Positions 34,925 through 44,428 of a stretch of DNA of 63,102 nt are shown one piece after another. The notes under the pieces are model-generated. The model searched no databases. It was not told where the DNA came from and saw nothing but the letters and a program-made list of their open reading frames with translations. The position numbers and the translations under genes are program-made. The stretch is from CAZTAK01 sp964611585 (lineage in GTDB: Bacteria > Pseudomonadota > Alphaproteobacteria > SHVP01), in contig CAZTAK010000007.1 of NCBI GenBank assembly GCA_964611585.1, positions 1 through 63,102 on the forward strand, read 5' to 3'. How positions within the stretch are numbered: position 1 is the stretch's first letter; the number at the start of each line of letters is the position of its first letter.

Positions 34925-35028
34925 GCACCTAATTCGTCCGTTAATCTGCGGCTGAATCCGGGGCGATGCATGCATAATCGCGCTTTGTAACAGTGCGTTT
35001 TGGGCGTGTCGAGCGTTGTGGGTGGACC

Positions 35029-35964
35029 CTATCTGGCCGCCAGCACCTCTTGCGCATCCTCGCAATCCTTGGCGATTTGCGCCTTGAGGGATTCGAGGCC
35101 GTCGAATTTGGTTTCTGGCCGCAGATACGCAATCAACTCGGCCTCCAGCGTGCGGCCGTAAAGATCGCCCGAAAAGTCCAGAATATGGACTTCCAACACG
35201 ATGCCGTCGCCGCCGAAGGTAGGCCGCCGGCCCAGGTTGGCCACCGCGCCACGGCTTTCGGTTTCGCCCTCGAGGCACGCGCGCACCGCATAGACCCCCA
35301 GTGCCGGCACCAGATGCTCGCCGAGATCGAGATTGGCGGTCGGAAACCCGAGGGCGGCGCCCCGCGATTCGCCCTTTTGCACCGGGCCTGAAATCATCCA
35401 CGGCCGCCCCAGCAGGTCGGTGGCGTCGGCGACGCGGCCCTCACGCAGAGCATCGCGTACGGCGCTGGCGGAATAGACCACGCCCGACCCGGTCGCCGCC
35501 GGTTCGACCACCGTCAGGCCGAATCCGTTCTGTTGCGATTTCGCCCGCAACAGTGCGGCATCGCCCTTGCGGCCTTTGCCGAAGACGAAGTCATACCCGA
35601 TGATGATGTGGCGCGCGCCCAGGGCGTCTAGCAGGACGCCATGCACGAACCTTTCGGCCGGCGTGTCGGCCAGCGCGCCATCGAACGGAATTGCCGACAC
35701 GAAATCGACACCGAGTTTTTCCAGCACCTTCACTTTCTCCGCTAGCGGCGTCAGCCGGAAGGGCGCATCGCCGGGCCGGAAATGATTGCGCGGGTGCGGC
35801 TCGAAAGTCAGCACGCCGCAGACGCACCCGGCGGCGGCCGCCACCGCCCGCGCCGCCGCAATTACCGCCTGATGGCCGCGATGGACGCCGTCGAAATTAC
35901 CGATCGCGACGACGCCGCCACTTAATTCGGCCGGCAATTCGCGAAGATCGCGGAAGAGACGCAT
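35029..35964 (-). CDS. ribF: Bifunctional riboflavin kinase/FAD synthetase
   Basis: RibF phosphorylates riboflavin to FMN and adenylates it to FAD. It is 311 residues, the normal length. The N-terminal adenylyltransferase has 'AIGNFDGVHRGHQ' (about 20-32). The C-terminal flavokinase domain has 'GFPTANLD'. The start chosen is ATG (MRLFRDLREL); a GTG at 36027 overlapping the upstream stop is possible but adds 21 atypical residues. It heads the ribF-ileS-lspA run. Confidence 0.93.
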   Translation of the reverse strand: MRLFRDLRELPAELSGGVVAIGNFDGVHRGHQAVIAAARAVAAAAGCVCGVLTFEPHPRNHFRPGDAPFRLTPLAEKVKVLEKLGVDFVSAIPFDGALADTPAERFVHGVLLDALGARHIIIGYDFVFGKGRKGDAALLRAKSQQNGFGLTVVEPAATGSGVVYSASAVRDALREGRVADATDLLGRPWMISGPVQKGESRGAALGFPTANLDLGEHLVPALGVYAVRACLEGETESRGAVANLGRRPTFGGDGIVLEVHILDFSGDLYGRTLEAELIAYLRPETKFDGLESLKAQIAKDCEDAQEVLAAR

Positions 35965-36023
35965 TCGGTTGGATCCTGAGGCGGGGTCGTCGGGCAGCGC
36001 GCCGGGCACGAAGGGAGCCGCGA

Positions 36024-36461
36024 TCACGCCCCGGATGGAACCATGATCAGGGCTTCGCCCTCGACCACGACGGTATCGCCGACGCGGCAGACGGTAGCAA
36101 GGGTGACCCGTTTCTTTTCCGCATTCAGCGCCGTGACCTCGACCCGCACCGTCACGCTGTCGCCGATCCGGACCGGCGCCCGGAACTTAAGGGTCTGGCC
36201 CATATAGATCGCGCCTGGCCCGGGCAGCGTCGTGCCGATCATGGCCGAGATATAGCTTGCCGCCAGCATGCCGTGGGCGATGCGCTTTCCGAATCGGGTG
36301 GTGGCGGCATAGTCCGCGTCGAGGTGGATCGGATTGTTATCGCCCGACACTTCGGCGAACCGCCGGATCGTCTCGTCGCTAACCTCGTGTTTTGCTTCGG
36401 CCGCCTGGCCGAGACTGAGCTGTTCGAAGGTGAAGCCGGTCGGTATCGTCTTTTTAGTCAT
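36024..36461 (-). CDS. MaoC-family dehydratase ((R)-hydratase type)
   Basis: This 145-residue hot-dog fold enzyme has 'FAEVSGDNNPIHLDADYAATTRFGKRIAHGMLAAS'. The Asp/His hydratase pair of (R)-specific enoyl-CoA hydratases is in this stretch. It may hydrate crotonyl- or other trans-2-enoyl-CoAs. No clear Shine-Dalgarno precedes the ATG, and the upstream region is shared with divergent cheZ. The ribF gene follows closely. Confidence 0.9.
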   Translation of the reverse strand: MTKKTIPTGFTFEQLSLGQAAEAKHEVSDETIRRFAEVSGDNNPIHLDADYAATTRFGKRIAHGMLAASYISAMIGTTLPGPGAIYMGQTLKFRAPVRIGDSVTVRVEVTALNAEKKRVTLATVCRVGDTVVVEGEALIMVPSGA

Positions 36462-36641
36462 ATTATCAATGGGTTAATGGAATGCTACAAGTGCGGTCCG
36501 CGGCACTATAGGCCCCGGACGCGGGCCCAGACAACCGCGACCCGGGTTATCCTTAACGATTTCTTCAAAGCCCCCCGCTAGGTTTTTCGCGGCTCGCGGC
36601 GGATCGACCGGCGCGGACCGGAGGAATTCCGGACAAAAGGC

Positions 36642-37634
36642 ATGGCCATGGACAGACAGGCGCTTTCCGGCAAGATCGGTGAACTCGTCGATGTGATGCG
36701 CACCGACAAAGACCGCCGCATCTCCATGACCGACATCGCCTCCATTACCGAGGTTCTGATTACCACGATGGAGAGCTATTTCAACGCCATCGATACCTCG
36801 ATCTACCGCGAATTCCAGGTTGTGAGCGACCGCATCGCGTCGCTGCGCAGTGACGTCGCCGACGCTCAGCTCAATGAAATTCGCGCCGACAGAATTCCGC
36901 GCGCGGGCAAGGAACTTGACGCGGTCGTCAAAGCAACTGAAGAGGCGACCAACACGATCATGGAGTCGGCCGAAGAGATCATGTCCGCCGACGTCACCGA
37001 CATCGAGAAATGTCAGGTCAACGTCAACGACGCCTGCATGCGCATTTTCGAGGCATGTTCGTTCCAGGATATCACCGGCCAGCGCGTGACCAAGGTGATC
37101 GACACGTTGACCTATATCGAAGAGCGGATCGGCATGATGCTGAGCGCGTGGGGCAACGAGGTGAAAGATGCCGTGGCCCCGTCCGACGAGCGCGAAAGCG
37201 GCGACACGGACGCGGCCCTGCTGAACGGCCCGGCGCTTGAAGGCGAAGGGGTCAGCCAGGACTACGTCGACGCCATGTTCGACCCCACCTCTACCGGGCA
37301 AGACGAACCGGCGCCCGCTGAGCCCGCCGCCGCTGCGCCAACCGAAGCCGAAGCCGCGGCCGAGCCCGAAGCCGCACCCGAGCCCGAAGCCGCGCCCGCA
37401 CCCGAAGCCGTGCCCGAAACCGAAGCTGAAACCGCGCCCGAAGCCGAAGCCGCGCCCGAAGCCGAAACCGTGCCAGTAGCGAAAAACGCGCCGCCTGCCG
37501 CGGCGTCACCGGAAACCGCACCCCTTGCCGCTGCCGCAACCGACGGCGCGCTCGCCGAAATCAGTCGCGATGCCGACATGCCGAACACCGACAAGAAGAC
37601 CGCGCAGGACGAGATCGACGCCCTGTTCGACTAG
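36642..37634 (+). CDS. cheZ: CheZ-type CheY-P phosphatase with a long Pro/Glu/Ala linker and two FliM-like peptides
   Basis: This 330-residue protein has a helical CheZ domain in residues 1-180. The catalytic motif is 'ACSFQDITGQRV', with Q142-D143 and Q147 as in the QDxTGQ phosphatase site. Residues 222-280 are a Glu/Pro/Ala-rich disordered linker. Two short peptides resemble the FliM N-terminal CheY-binding sequence: SQDYVDAMF before the linker (205-213) and AQDEIDALFD at the C-terminus (321-330). They could dock CheY. CheZ dephosphorylates CheY-P, so the organism is probably motile. No che operon is nearby. The start is ATG at 36642 or two codons later. Confidence 0.88.
   Translation: MAMDRQALSGKIGELVDVMRTDKDRRISMTDIASITEVLITTMESYFNAIDTSIYREFQVVSDRIASLRSDVADAQLNEIRADRIPRAGKELDAVVKATEEATNTIMESAEEIMSADVTDIEKCQVNVNDACMRIFEACSFQDITGQRVTKVIDTLTYIEERIGMMLSAWGNEVKDAVAPSDERESGDTDAALLNGPALEGEGVSQDYVDAMFDPTSTGQDEPAPAEPAAAAPTEAEAAAEPEAAPEPEAAPAPEAVPETEAETAPEAEAAPEAETVPVAKNAPPAAASPETAPLAAAATDGALAEISRDADMPNTDKKTAQDEIDALFD
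37305..37482 (+). repeat. Low-complexity Pro/Glu/Ala coding repeat in cheZ
   Basis: The segment encodes residues 222-280 of CheZ, dominated by imperfect PEA and PEAAPE units written with CCCGAAGCC-like repeats. It should be a flexible linker separating two peptide motifs. Such repeats are length-variable between strains. Confidence 0.75.
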
Positions 37635-37838
37635 AAAGAGAGATTGCCCGCCGCGCCGAGGGCCACGCCGCGTTATCGAGAGCCACGCCGTCGTTTTATC
37701 GAGACGGGCAAAAGTCGCCGCGGATTGCGTCATGATTTCCCCCCTGAAACCTTGGCCAACGCTGGTAGGTGCTTGCCCGGTTGCAAAGCGCGTGGGCGTG
37801 TGAGTCAATTGGGTCCTCGCCGCCGCGAAAGACCTGCC

Positions 37839-38624
37839 ATGACCCAGCCCTCGATCTACCTCGACACATCGCCGCCGGTGGCGGCAATCGTTCTCAACAA
37901 ACCGGCCCGGCGCAACGCGCTTGATCTCGAAATGTGGCAGACGCTGCCGCGTCTTCTGGACCAGATCGAACAAGACGAAGAAATCCGCGTCGGCATCGTC
38001 CGGGGCGTCGATGCGCGGGCCTTTGCTTCGGGCGCGGATATCAAGGAATTCGGCAAGATTCACGGCGATCCGGAAACCTCGCACGACTACAACGAGACCG
38101 TGCGCCGGGCGGCACGCAAACTTTCGCGGTTTCCCAAGCCGATGATCGCGATGATTCAGGGGCCGTGCGTGGGCGGCGGCTGCGGTATCGCGCTCGCCTG
38201 CGACTTACGCATTGCCGACACCTCGGCGCGGTTCGGCGTTCCGCCGGCAAAGCTCGGCTTGATCTACAGCCTCGAAGACACCAAGCTGCTGATCGACGCG
38301 GTCGGCGCGTCGCGGGCACGGGAGATGCTGTTCACCGGCCGGCTGGTGGAGGCCGACGAGGCGCTCGCCATCGGCCTGATCGACCGCCTGATCGCGGCCG
38401 AAACCATCGAAGCCGAAACCATGGCGCTGGCGCAGGAAATCGCCGCCGCGTCGCCGTTTAGCGTGCGTCATTCCAAACGAATCGTCCGTATGATTCTGGA
38501 CGGGGCCAGCGAAGACACCCTCGAGACCCGCGCCGTCTTTGATGCCGCATTTCAGGGTGCGGATTACCGCGAGGGAACGCGCGCCTTCATCGAAAAACGC
38601 AAACCCGATTTCCGCGATTCGTGA
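37839..38624 (+). CDS. Enoyl-CoA hydratase/isomerase family protein
   Basis: This 261-residue crotonase-fold protein has the oxyanion stretch 'AFASGADIKEF' and 'IAMIQGPCVGGGCGIALACDLRIAD'. The Glu residues expected for hydratase activity are less clear: 'GVPPAKLGLIYSLEDTKLL' has a single Glu in the second catalytic region. It may be a hydratase or a decarboxylase/isomerase relative. The start is ATG with a weak upstream site; an earlier frame starts in non-coding sequence. It converges on the amidase gene. Confidence 0.87.
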   Translation: MTQPSIYLDTSPPVAAIVLNKPARRNALDLEMWQTLPRLLDQIEQDEEIRVGIVRGVDARAFASGADIKEFGKIHGDPETSHDYNETVRRAARKLSRFPKPMIAMIQGPCVGGGCGIALACDLRIADTSARFGVPPAKLGLIYSLEDTKLLIDAVGASRAREMLFTGRLVEADEALAIGLIDRLIAAETIEAETMALAQEIAAASPFSVRHSKRIVRMILDGASEDTLETRAVFDAAFQGADYREGTRAFIEKRKPDFRDS

Positions 38625-40007
38625 TCAGAGCAGCGCTTCGGGCCGCATGTCGAGGCCGGCTTCGCGCTCGAAGGCTCGCGCGATACGAAGCGCGCGCGCG
38701 TCTTCCCCGGCCGGCGTCAACACCTGAAGGCCAAGCGGCAGGCGATCGGGCGTCATTCCCATCGGCACGCTGACGGCGGGCGCACCATATAGATTCGCAA
38801 GTGCGGTGAAGTCGGCCTGGTTGTCGGGCGCGCCCTCGGAAAACGCAAACGCTGCCTGCGGCGCAGCCGGTGTCACGATGGCATCGAGCCCCTCGAATGC
38901 CTGACGCAGCACCACCCGCAGTGTATCGATGCGGCGCTCGGTCTCGATCAGTTTGGCCGACGCCACCGAGCGCCCGAATTCCAGCATCGAGGCGGCTTGC
39001 GGCGACAGCGATCCGTTGTCTTTCAACCGGCCGGCGTGAACGAATGCACCTTCGACCACGGTGATCAAAAGCCCGGCGCGGCGCATCTGGCCGACTTCGA
39101 TCCCGCCCAGAGTAACGGTCCGCAGGCCGGCGCCACGGGCTATGAGAATATCGAGCGCTGAGGAAAACGCTACCTCAACATCGGCGTCGACCGCGATACC
39201 GGCAAATCCGTCGAGCACGCCAAGCGTCATGCCGCCGATGCCGGGCGAATCGCCGGGGTCGAACCCGGCTTGTGGTGTCGCGCGCGAGTCCGCCCACTCG
39301 GGATCGAACCCTGCGAGCGCATCGAGAAAGAGGCCGAGGTCGCGCACCGACCGCGCCAACGGTCCGACGTGATCGAAGCGGAAACTCAAGGGCACCAGCC
39401 CGCGCGGCGAAACCCGCCCCGGTCCCGGTTTGAGTCCCGCCACCCCGCAATAGGCCGCCGGCAAGCGCACCGAACCCAGCGTATCGGTGCCGAGCGCCCC
39501 CGCGCACAGGCCCGATGCCACCGCGGCGCCCGAGCCGCCGCTCGATCCCGCCGGGCTGTAATCGTGGCGGTGCGGGTTGTGGGTGGCGCCGTAGTGCGGG
39601 TTGTCGGTGGTGGCGCCGAGCGCCGCCTCTTCCATGTTGAGGGTGCCGAGGAACACGCACCCGGCCTGACGCAGTTTCGCAGCACAAACCGCATCCTCGC
39701 CGGCGATCGTGTCGCGCCGCGCCGCCATGCCGGCGGTGAACGGCATTCCCGCGACCGCGATGTTGTCCTTGACCGCAACCGGGATCCCGTCGAGCGGGCC
39801 GCGCGTGCCGCCCTGCGCCCGCCGCCGGTCAGACTCGTCCGCCTGCGCCCGCGCCTGCTCCGCGTGGACATGAGTGAAGGCGTTGACGGCGGGATTATGG
39901 GTTGCGATCCGCGCAAGGCAGCTTTCAGTCAGTTCGCGCGCCGAAAACGCACCCGCTGCCATCGCCGCCCCGAGAGCGCCGGCGTCGTCCCACACCGGAA
40001 CGGTCAT
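38625..40007 (-). CDS. Amidase-signature family hydrolase
   Basis: This 460-residue protein has the Ser-cisSer-Lys triad: K80 in VAVKDN, a Ser in GSSGGSG (154-160) and S179 in 'GTDTLGSVRLPA' (normally GSDTGGSIR). It hydrolyses an amide; family members range from gatA-like to small-amide hydrolases. No gatB or gatC neighbours are present, so a catabolic role is likely. It follows the CoA ligase gene by 1 nt on the same strand. It could release a carboxylic acid that the neighbouring ligase activates. Confidence 0.9.
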   Translation of the reverse strand: MTVPVWDDAGALGAAMAAGAFSARELTESCLARIATHNPAVNAFTHVHAEQARAQADESDRRRAQGGTRGPLDGIPVAVKDNIAVAGMPFTAGMAARRDTIAGEDAVCAAKLRQAGCVFLGTLNMEEAALGATTDNPHYGATHNPHRHDYSPAGSSGGSGAAVASGLCAGALGTDTLGSVRLPAAYCGVAGLKPGPGRVSPRGLVPLSFRFDHVGPLARSVRDLGLFLDALAGFDPEWADSRATPQAGFDPGDSPGIGGMTLGVLDGFAGIAVDADVEVAFSSALDILIARGAGLRTVTLGGIEVGQMRRAGLLITVVEGAFVHAGRLKDNGSLSPQAASMLEFGRSVASAKLIETERRIDTLRVVLRQAFEGLDAIVTPAAPQAAFAFSEGAPDNQADFTALANLYGAPAVSVPMGMTPDRLPLGLQVLTPAGEDARALRIARAFEREAGLDMRPEALL

Positions 40008-40008
40008 G

Positions 40009-41403
40009 TCAGGTTTTCCGGTTGTCGATCAGGCGAATCGCCTTTTGGCGCCTGTCGACTTCGGTCAACGCCGCGGTCGCCCCCTTGGCGGCAAGTTCGA
40101 CCAGTATCTGGATCCCGAACAGCTGTTTGAGTTGCGCCGCCAAACTGTCGTGTACGGACTGGTTTGCCGGATCTTCGACCTCGACCACGACGACAAGTTC
40201 CTCGCGGCCGGTCGCGTCACGTTCGGCGCGACAGACGTATTCGCCGGTCGCCGCCGGATGCGCGACCGCCGCTGCACCGATGGCAATCGGGTAAAGGTTG
40301 ATACCCCGCAGTTTGACCATGTTGTCGCTGCGCCCGAGGAATCCTTTGATGCGGCGCAGGTTGAGGCCGAGCGAGGACGACCCCGGCAGGAACCCCGATA
40401 CGTCCTTGGTGTCGAACCGAATCACCGGGAAGATATCGTCTTTGAACAACACGGTATCGACCATGTTGCCGTCCTCGCCATCGGGTACGGGCACGCCGGT
40501 TTCGTCGTCGAGGATCTCGAGGACATGCCCGTCCTCCTGGACGTGCATACCATCGAGGTCCGGGCCCTCGAAGGCGATGATTCCGGTATCGCCGACGCCA
40601 TACCAGTCGTACACATGTTCCGCCCCCCACGGCCCGCCGATCGCCTCACGCGGTTCGCGCCCGAGGTGGGCGATGATCATGCGGATCGAGAAATCGTGGT
40701 CCGGTTTCAAGCCCTGTTCGCCGGCGACCTGCGCGAGCTTCTTGATGTAATCGGAAAAACCCACGATCACCGATACGCCGAAGCGGCGCATCAGTTCGAC
40801 CTGGGCCACGGACCGGGTCTCGTTTCCGGTGCCGGCCGAGAGAAAGATCGAATTCGAGTAATGCACGAATGCCTCGCGCACGTAATGGCCACCGTTGATC
40901 ATGCCGTGGCCATAAACCGAATGAACCACGTCTTCAGGTTTGAGACCCATCACGTGAAAAGCGCGGCTGAGAAAGAGGTTCTGTAGCTCGCGGGACCTGG
41001 CGTCGTAAAACAGCACTTGCGGCGCGCCGGTGGTGCCGGACGTAGTGTGGAACACGACCGGCGGGCGCTTCTCGGGCGGGTAGGTGTCCATCCCGTGAAA
41101 ATCGCCGAACGGCGGGTGCAAATCGATGCTGGCCATCAGGTCGGATTTCGAATAGCGCGGCAGCTTGCCGATATCGTTGAGCCCTTTGATGTCGCCGGGT
41201 TCGAGTCCCTGTTCCGACCACAGGCGCCGGTAGAAGGAAATCTCCCAGCCCCGCGCCACGACTTTTTGGAATCGGTTTTCCTGGCGCGCGCGCAACTCGT
41301 CGCGGCTGAGGGCGCGGAAGGTGTCGAGAAACACCGGCCCCGGCGGATAGTCTTTCAGCATCGCGGCGGCATCGAACGATTGAAAATAGTCGGGATACGT
41401 CAT
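40009..41403 (-). CDS. PaaK-like AMP-dependent CoA ligase
   Basis: This 464-residue adenylate-forming enzyme resembles phenylacetate-CoA ligase. The phosphate-binding core HTTSGTTGAP is at 119-128, followed by 'YGVGDTG' (A5 region), 'RFDTKDVSGF' and 'GRSDNMVKLRGINLYP'. It activates an aromatic or aliphatic acid as its CoA thioester. The acid is not known. It sits between an amidase (1 nt downstream) and an MmgE/PrpD gene (37 nt upstream), consistent with a small catabolic operon. Confidence 0.9.
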   Translation of the reverse strand: MTYPDYFQSFDAAAMLKDYPPGPVFLDTFRALSRDELRARQENRFQKVVARGWEISFYRRLWSEQGLEPGDIKGLNDIGKLPRYSKSDLMASIDLHPPFGDFHGMDTYPPEKRPPVVFHTTSGTTGAPQVLFYDARSRELQNLFLSRAFHVMGLKPEDVVHSVYGHGMINGGHYVREAFVHYSNSIFLSAGTGNETRSVAQVELMRRFGVSVIVGFSDYIKKLAQVAGEQGLKPDHDFSIRMIIAHLGREPREAIGGPWGAEHVYDWYGVGDTGIIAFEGPDLDGMHVQEDGHVLEILDDETGVPVPDGEDGNMVDTVLFKDDIFPVIRFDTKDVSGFLPGSSSLGLNLRRIKGFLGRSDNMVKLRGINLYPIAIGAAAVAHPAATGEYVCRAERDATGREELVVVVEVEDPANQSVHDSLAAQLKQLFGIQILVELAAKGATAALTEVDRRQKAIRLIDNRKT

Positions 41404-41440
41404 GAAATTTTGAATGCCAGCGGTTGGGGTACGGACGGCG

Positions 41441-42808
41441 CTACTGGATGGTCAGCGACACGAGGCGGGAAACATCGTCCACGTCCTCCAGGGTCTCGAT
41501 CAGCTCGACCATCTGTATTCCCTTGGCGGTATCGAGGGGCTGCGCGCCGAAGGTCCAGTTGCGCATGAACTTGTCGACGTTTTGCTCACGGCTAAGCGGG
41601 TTTTCAGGATGGCCGAAGATTTCCGGTATGTCGACGCGGTGGTGGGTGCCGTCCTTGAGATAGATATCGAGACGCTGCGGCGCAAGCCGGTTGAGATCGG
41701 GGTTGTCGTCCTGGATGTATTCGACCCGCGCCGCCAGCGCGTGCACGGCCGGGTTCTTTAACCAGCCGGGCTCGAAGTGGGGGACATCGACGGTGCCCTC
41801 AAGAACCATGGTCGCGGCCACGAACGGGATGCAGAGCTTGGCGTAGTTGGGCGCCGGATCGGGTATGTCGGGCCGTCCCACCAGCCGGTAAGCCAGGGGC
41901 GGCACGCTGGCGACGATTTTCTCGATGTGCTCGGGATCGAGGCCGTGGACGTCGCGCACCTGTTTGATCCCGTCCACCACACCATGGGTCAGCCGTCCCG
42001 ACGGAAACGGTTTGTGCGAGACGCGCGCGATCTGCCAGGTCTTGCCGAGAGTGGCGAACACCGGCTCCCAATCGCACGCGCCCTCACCCTCGTAGAGATT
42101 GAAGTAGCCATACTGGCCATCGAAAACCCCGTGTGGCCCGATCAGGCCGTGTTCGGCGAGGTCGCAGGCCGCCACCGCGCCGCGGGCGCAGAATCCGATC
42201 TGCATGCCGAGAACGGGCGATCCTTCCTTGTGAGGCTGGAGCGTGCCGGAAATCTGCCCGTAGGTGGCGCCGAAGGCATTGACCAGTTGCGCCGTATCGA
42301 AGCCGCGCAGTTTCGCCACGGCCGCCGTGGCGCCGAACGCACCTGCGGTCGAGGGCCGGAAGAACCGGAGCCCCGCGTTCGAGGACACCCCGAGCACGCA
42401 CGAAGAATCGACGCCCAGCGCCACGGCAAGCATCATGTCCTTGCCGGAAACGCCGCCCTGGCGATCGGCTTCGGCGGTAACTGCACCCAAAATCGTCGCC
42501 ATCGGGTGAATCACCGCGTCCTCGTTGACGCAGTCGTATTCGAGGCAATGAATCATGTAGGCGTTGACGATGGCCGCACTGGCAGCCGGAAACCGAGTCC
42601 CGTGCACGAAGGCGCGCGAGTCGGTGCCGGTTCCCCAACCCGAAACGGTGTCGAGCAATTCGCGCACGAATGGCCCGTTTGATCCGGCGACGCCGACGCC
42701 AATTGAATCGAGAATGAAAGTCCTGGTGGCACGCACCGCTTCGGCGGGCAGGTCGTCGTATCGGGTTTCCACCACGTGGGCAGCGAGAATCTCAACCGGG
42801 TTGGTCAT
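41441..42808 (-). CDS. MmgE/PrpD-family protein, copy 2
   Basis: This 455-residue protein belongs to the family that includes 2-methylcitrate dehydratase PrpD and cis-aconitate decarboxylase. The all-helical N-terminal half has 'ILDSIGVGVAGSNG' and 'NAYMIHCLEYDCVNEDAVIHPMATILGA' (active-site region near residue 85-110); the C domain has 'KPFPSGRLTHGVVDGI'. No PrpB/PrpC neighbours are seen, so the substrate is unlikely to be methylcitrate. It lies 66 nt after a paralogue and 37 nt before the CoA ligase gene. Confidence 0.88.
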   Translation of the reverse strand: MTNPVEILAAHVVETRYDDLPAEAVRATRTFILDSIGVGVAGSNGPFVRELLDTVSGWGTGTDSRAFVHGTRFPAASAAIVNAYMIHCLEYDCVNEDAVIHPMATILGAVTAEADRQGGVSGKDMMLAVALGVDSSCVLGVSSNAGLRFFRPSTAGAFGATAAVAKLRGFDTAQLVNAFGATYGQISGTLQPHKEGSPVLGMQIGFCARGAVAACDLAEHGLIGPHGVFDGQYGYFNLYEGEGACDWEPVFATLGKTWQIARVSHKPFPSGRLTHGVVDGIKQVRDVHGLDPEHIEKIVASVPPLAYRLVGRPDIPDPAPNYAKLCIPFVAATMVLEGTVDVPHFEPGWLKNPAVHALAARVEYIQDDNPDLNRLAPQRLDIYLKDGTHHRVDIPEIFGHPENPLSREQNVDKFMRNWTFGAQPLDTAKGIQMVELIETLEDVDDVSRLVSLTIQ

Positions 42809-42812
42809 TGGA

Positions 42813-42890
42813 TACCGCGTCAGAAAAGGATTTTTTTGGAAATACCGCGTTAGGAAAGATGTGGGGATGCCGCGTCAGGAAAGATGCTGG
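42813..42890. repeat. Three degenerate tandem repeats at an MmgE/PrpD gene end
   Basis: Copies of (T/G)CCGCGT(C/T)AGGAAAGAT with small changes begin near 42813, 42843 and 42868. The last copy includes the stop codon of the gene at 42875-44245. On the coding strand each copy reads CATCTTTCCT(G/A)A-like, so the end of the gene was duplicated twice into the spacer. One copy is shortened. Confidence 0.65.
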
Positions 42891-44245
42891 GTGAGGCCGT
42901 CGAGCGTGCCGCCGGTTGCCAGCCGCGCACACGCCGAGACAATACCGTCGATGCGCTCTGTCACGAACCCGGCCGCGGACATCAGCTCGCGCGCCTTGGC
43001 GACGACACGGGCTTCGTCAACCGGATTGGCGGGATCGCCGAGGGCATCGGTAACGGCGGCCCGGACCGTCCGCCCGTCCTTGAGAGTTGCCTCCACCTCC
43101 GCCCCGTAGTGTTCGGGGTAGGCGGAATCGAAGGGCTCCGCCGTTGCCACGGTTACGCGCTCGCGCAAGTGCGCAATGTCGGCCCGGTTGAAGGTCTCGG
43201 GCTCGAAGGAACTTAGGTTCGGCGGACCGTCCAACAACACCACGGCAACCGCATGCTGATGGCTGAACTTGGATTCGACGACGGTTCCGGGATGTGTCCG
43301 GTCGCAGAAAGCGACCGCATCGGCATAGGTGCGCACGCTCAGAGACTCGATTTCGCCCACTTCGACCTGATCGCGAAGCACGAGGCCTGCGTCGATCACC
43401 GGGTGGGCGTGGCGGCACGCGGCCCAGGGCTTGAACGAGGTGTCGTACATCTTCCAGGGCGCTGCCGGCTCCGCCAGCACGATCTCCGGATTCGGGTCGG
43501 GGCAGAGGCCCGCGTAAAACCCCTGCGGCCCTTCGAGAATGAAACGCGGGCCGGTGAAGCCCTTGGCGGCCAGCATCGCCGCCACCAGCCCCGATTGTGC
43601 CGCCCGTGCGGTGTGAAGCTGCTTCGACATCGCGTCTTCGTGGCGCACCTGCCACAGCCCGCCTGCGGTCGTCCCGGCATTGCCGAGCGCATCCGCAAGG
43701 CGCCCGTCGTCGAGGCCGAGCACCAGTCCTGCCGCCGCGGCCGCGCCGAACGGCCCGCAGGTGGCGGTGTTGTGAAACTGTTTGTAATGGCCGAGGCCGA
43801 CCGAGGCGCCGATGCGGATCACCGCGTCGTAGCCGCGCACCATCGCCTCGAGGAATTCGTGCGCCGCCACCCCTTCGGCCTGAGCGCAGGCGAGCGCGGC
43901 AGGGATTACCACCGGCCCCGGGTGGAGAATCGAGGTCCGGTGAATGTCGTCCATTTCAAGGACGTTGCCGTAGCTTCCGTTGACGAACGCCGCTGTTTCC
44001 GCGCGCACCTCGCCGACCGCGATCGCCGCGCACGGTCCCGCCGGTTGCCGCGCGCCGTAGTCCTGCATCACCACGCCGGGCGGCGCCGCGGCGCCAAGGA
44101 CTGCGCAACCGACCCAATCCAATACGTGCAGGGATGCGCGCCCGCAGTCGGCCGCCGTAACCGGGCGTCGCAGAATCGCGATCAGGCCTTCGGTCAGGCT
44201 TGCGGCCTGTGCAGTATCGGGTTTGTGACGCTGTGCCTGCGGCAC
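42875..44245 (-). CDS. MmgE/PrpD-family protein, copy 1
   Basis: This 456-residue protein is a paralogue of the next gene. 'VLDWVGCAVLGAAAPPG' and 'NGSYGNVLEMDDIHRTSILHPGPVVIPAALA' form the PrpD core, and the C domain has 'KPWAACRHAHPVIDAGL'. The reaction is probably dehydration or decarboxylation of a carboxylic acid. It starts a minus-strand run toward the CoA ligase and amidase, divergent from the CoA-transferase gene. Its stop codon lies in the third of three tandem repeats. Confidence 0.88.
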   Translation of the reverse strand: MPQAQRHKPDTAQAASLTEGLIAILRRPVTAADCGRASLHVLDWVGCAVLGAAAPPGVVMQDYGARQPAGPCAAIAVGEVRAETAAFVNGSYGNVLEMDDIHRTSILHPGPVVIPAALACAQAEGVAAHEFLEAMVRGYDAVIRIGASVGLGHYKQFHNTATCGPFGAAAAAGLVLGLDDGRLADALGNAGTTAGGLWQVRHEDAMSKQLHTARAAQSGLVAAMLAAKGFTGPRFILEGPQGFYAGLCPDPNPEIVLAEPAAPWKMYDTSFKPWAACRHAHPVIDAGLVLRDQVEVGEIESLSVRTYADAVAFCDRTHPGTVVESKFSHQHAVAVVLLDGPPNLSSFEPETFNRADIAHLRERVTVATAEPFDSAYPEHYGAEVEATLKDGRTVRAAVTDALGDPANPVDEARVVAKARELMSAAGFVTERIDGIVSACARLATGGTLDGLTQHLS

Positions 44246-44428
44246 GGCTTCCCCCTAATCGGTCCGGCGGTCCGGTTTCGCTGTCCCGCCCCGGAGATCG
44301 AACCGGGGCGCATGACCGGCGCGCCGTAATCGGGAATTGGACCGCCCCCACCCGGTTTGGATGGGGGCGACGGGCCCATGCTAGCATAGGCGTTCGCAAA
44401 GACAATCAATCCACCGGTTTTCCGTTCC

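Noticed and set aside
37661..37703. Short direct repeat of GCCACGCCG...TATCGAGA after cheZ
   Set aside because: Only two imperfect copies; too short to assign a role.
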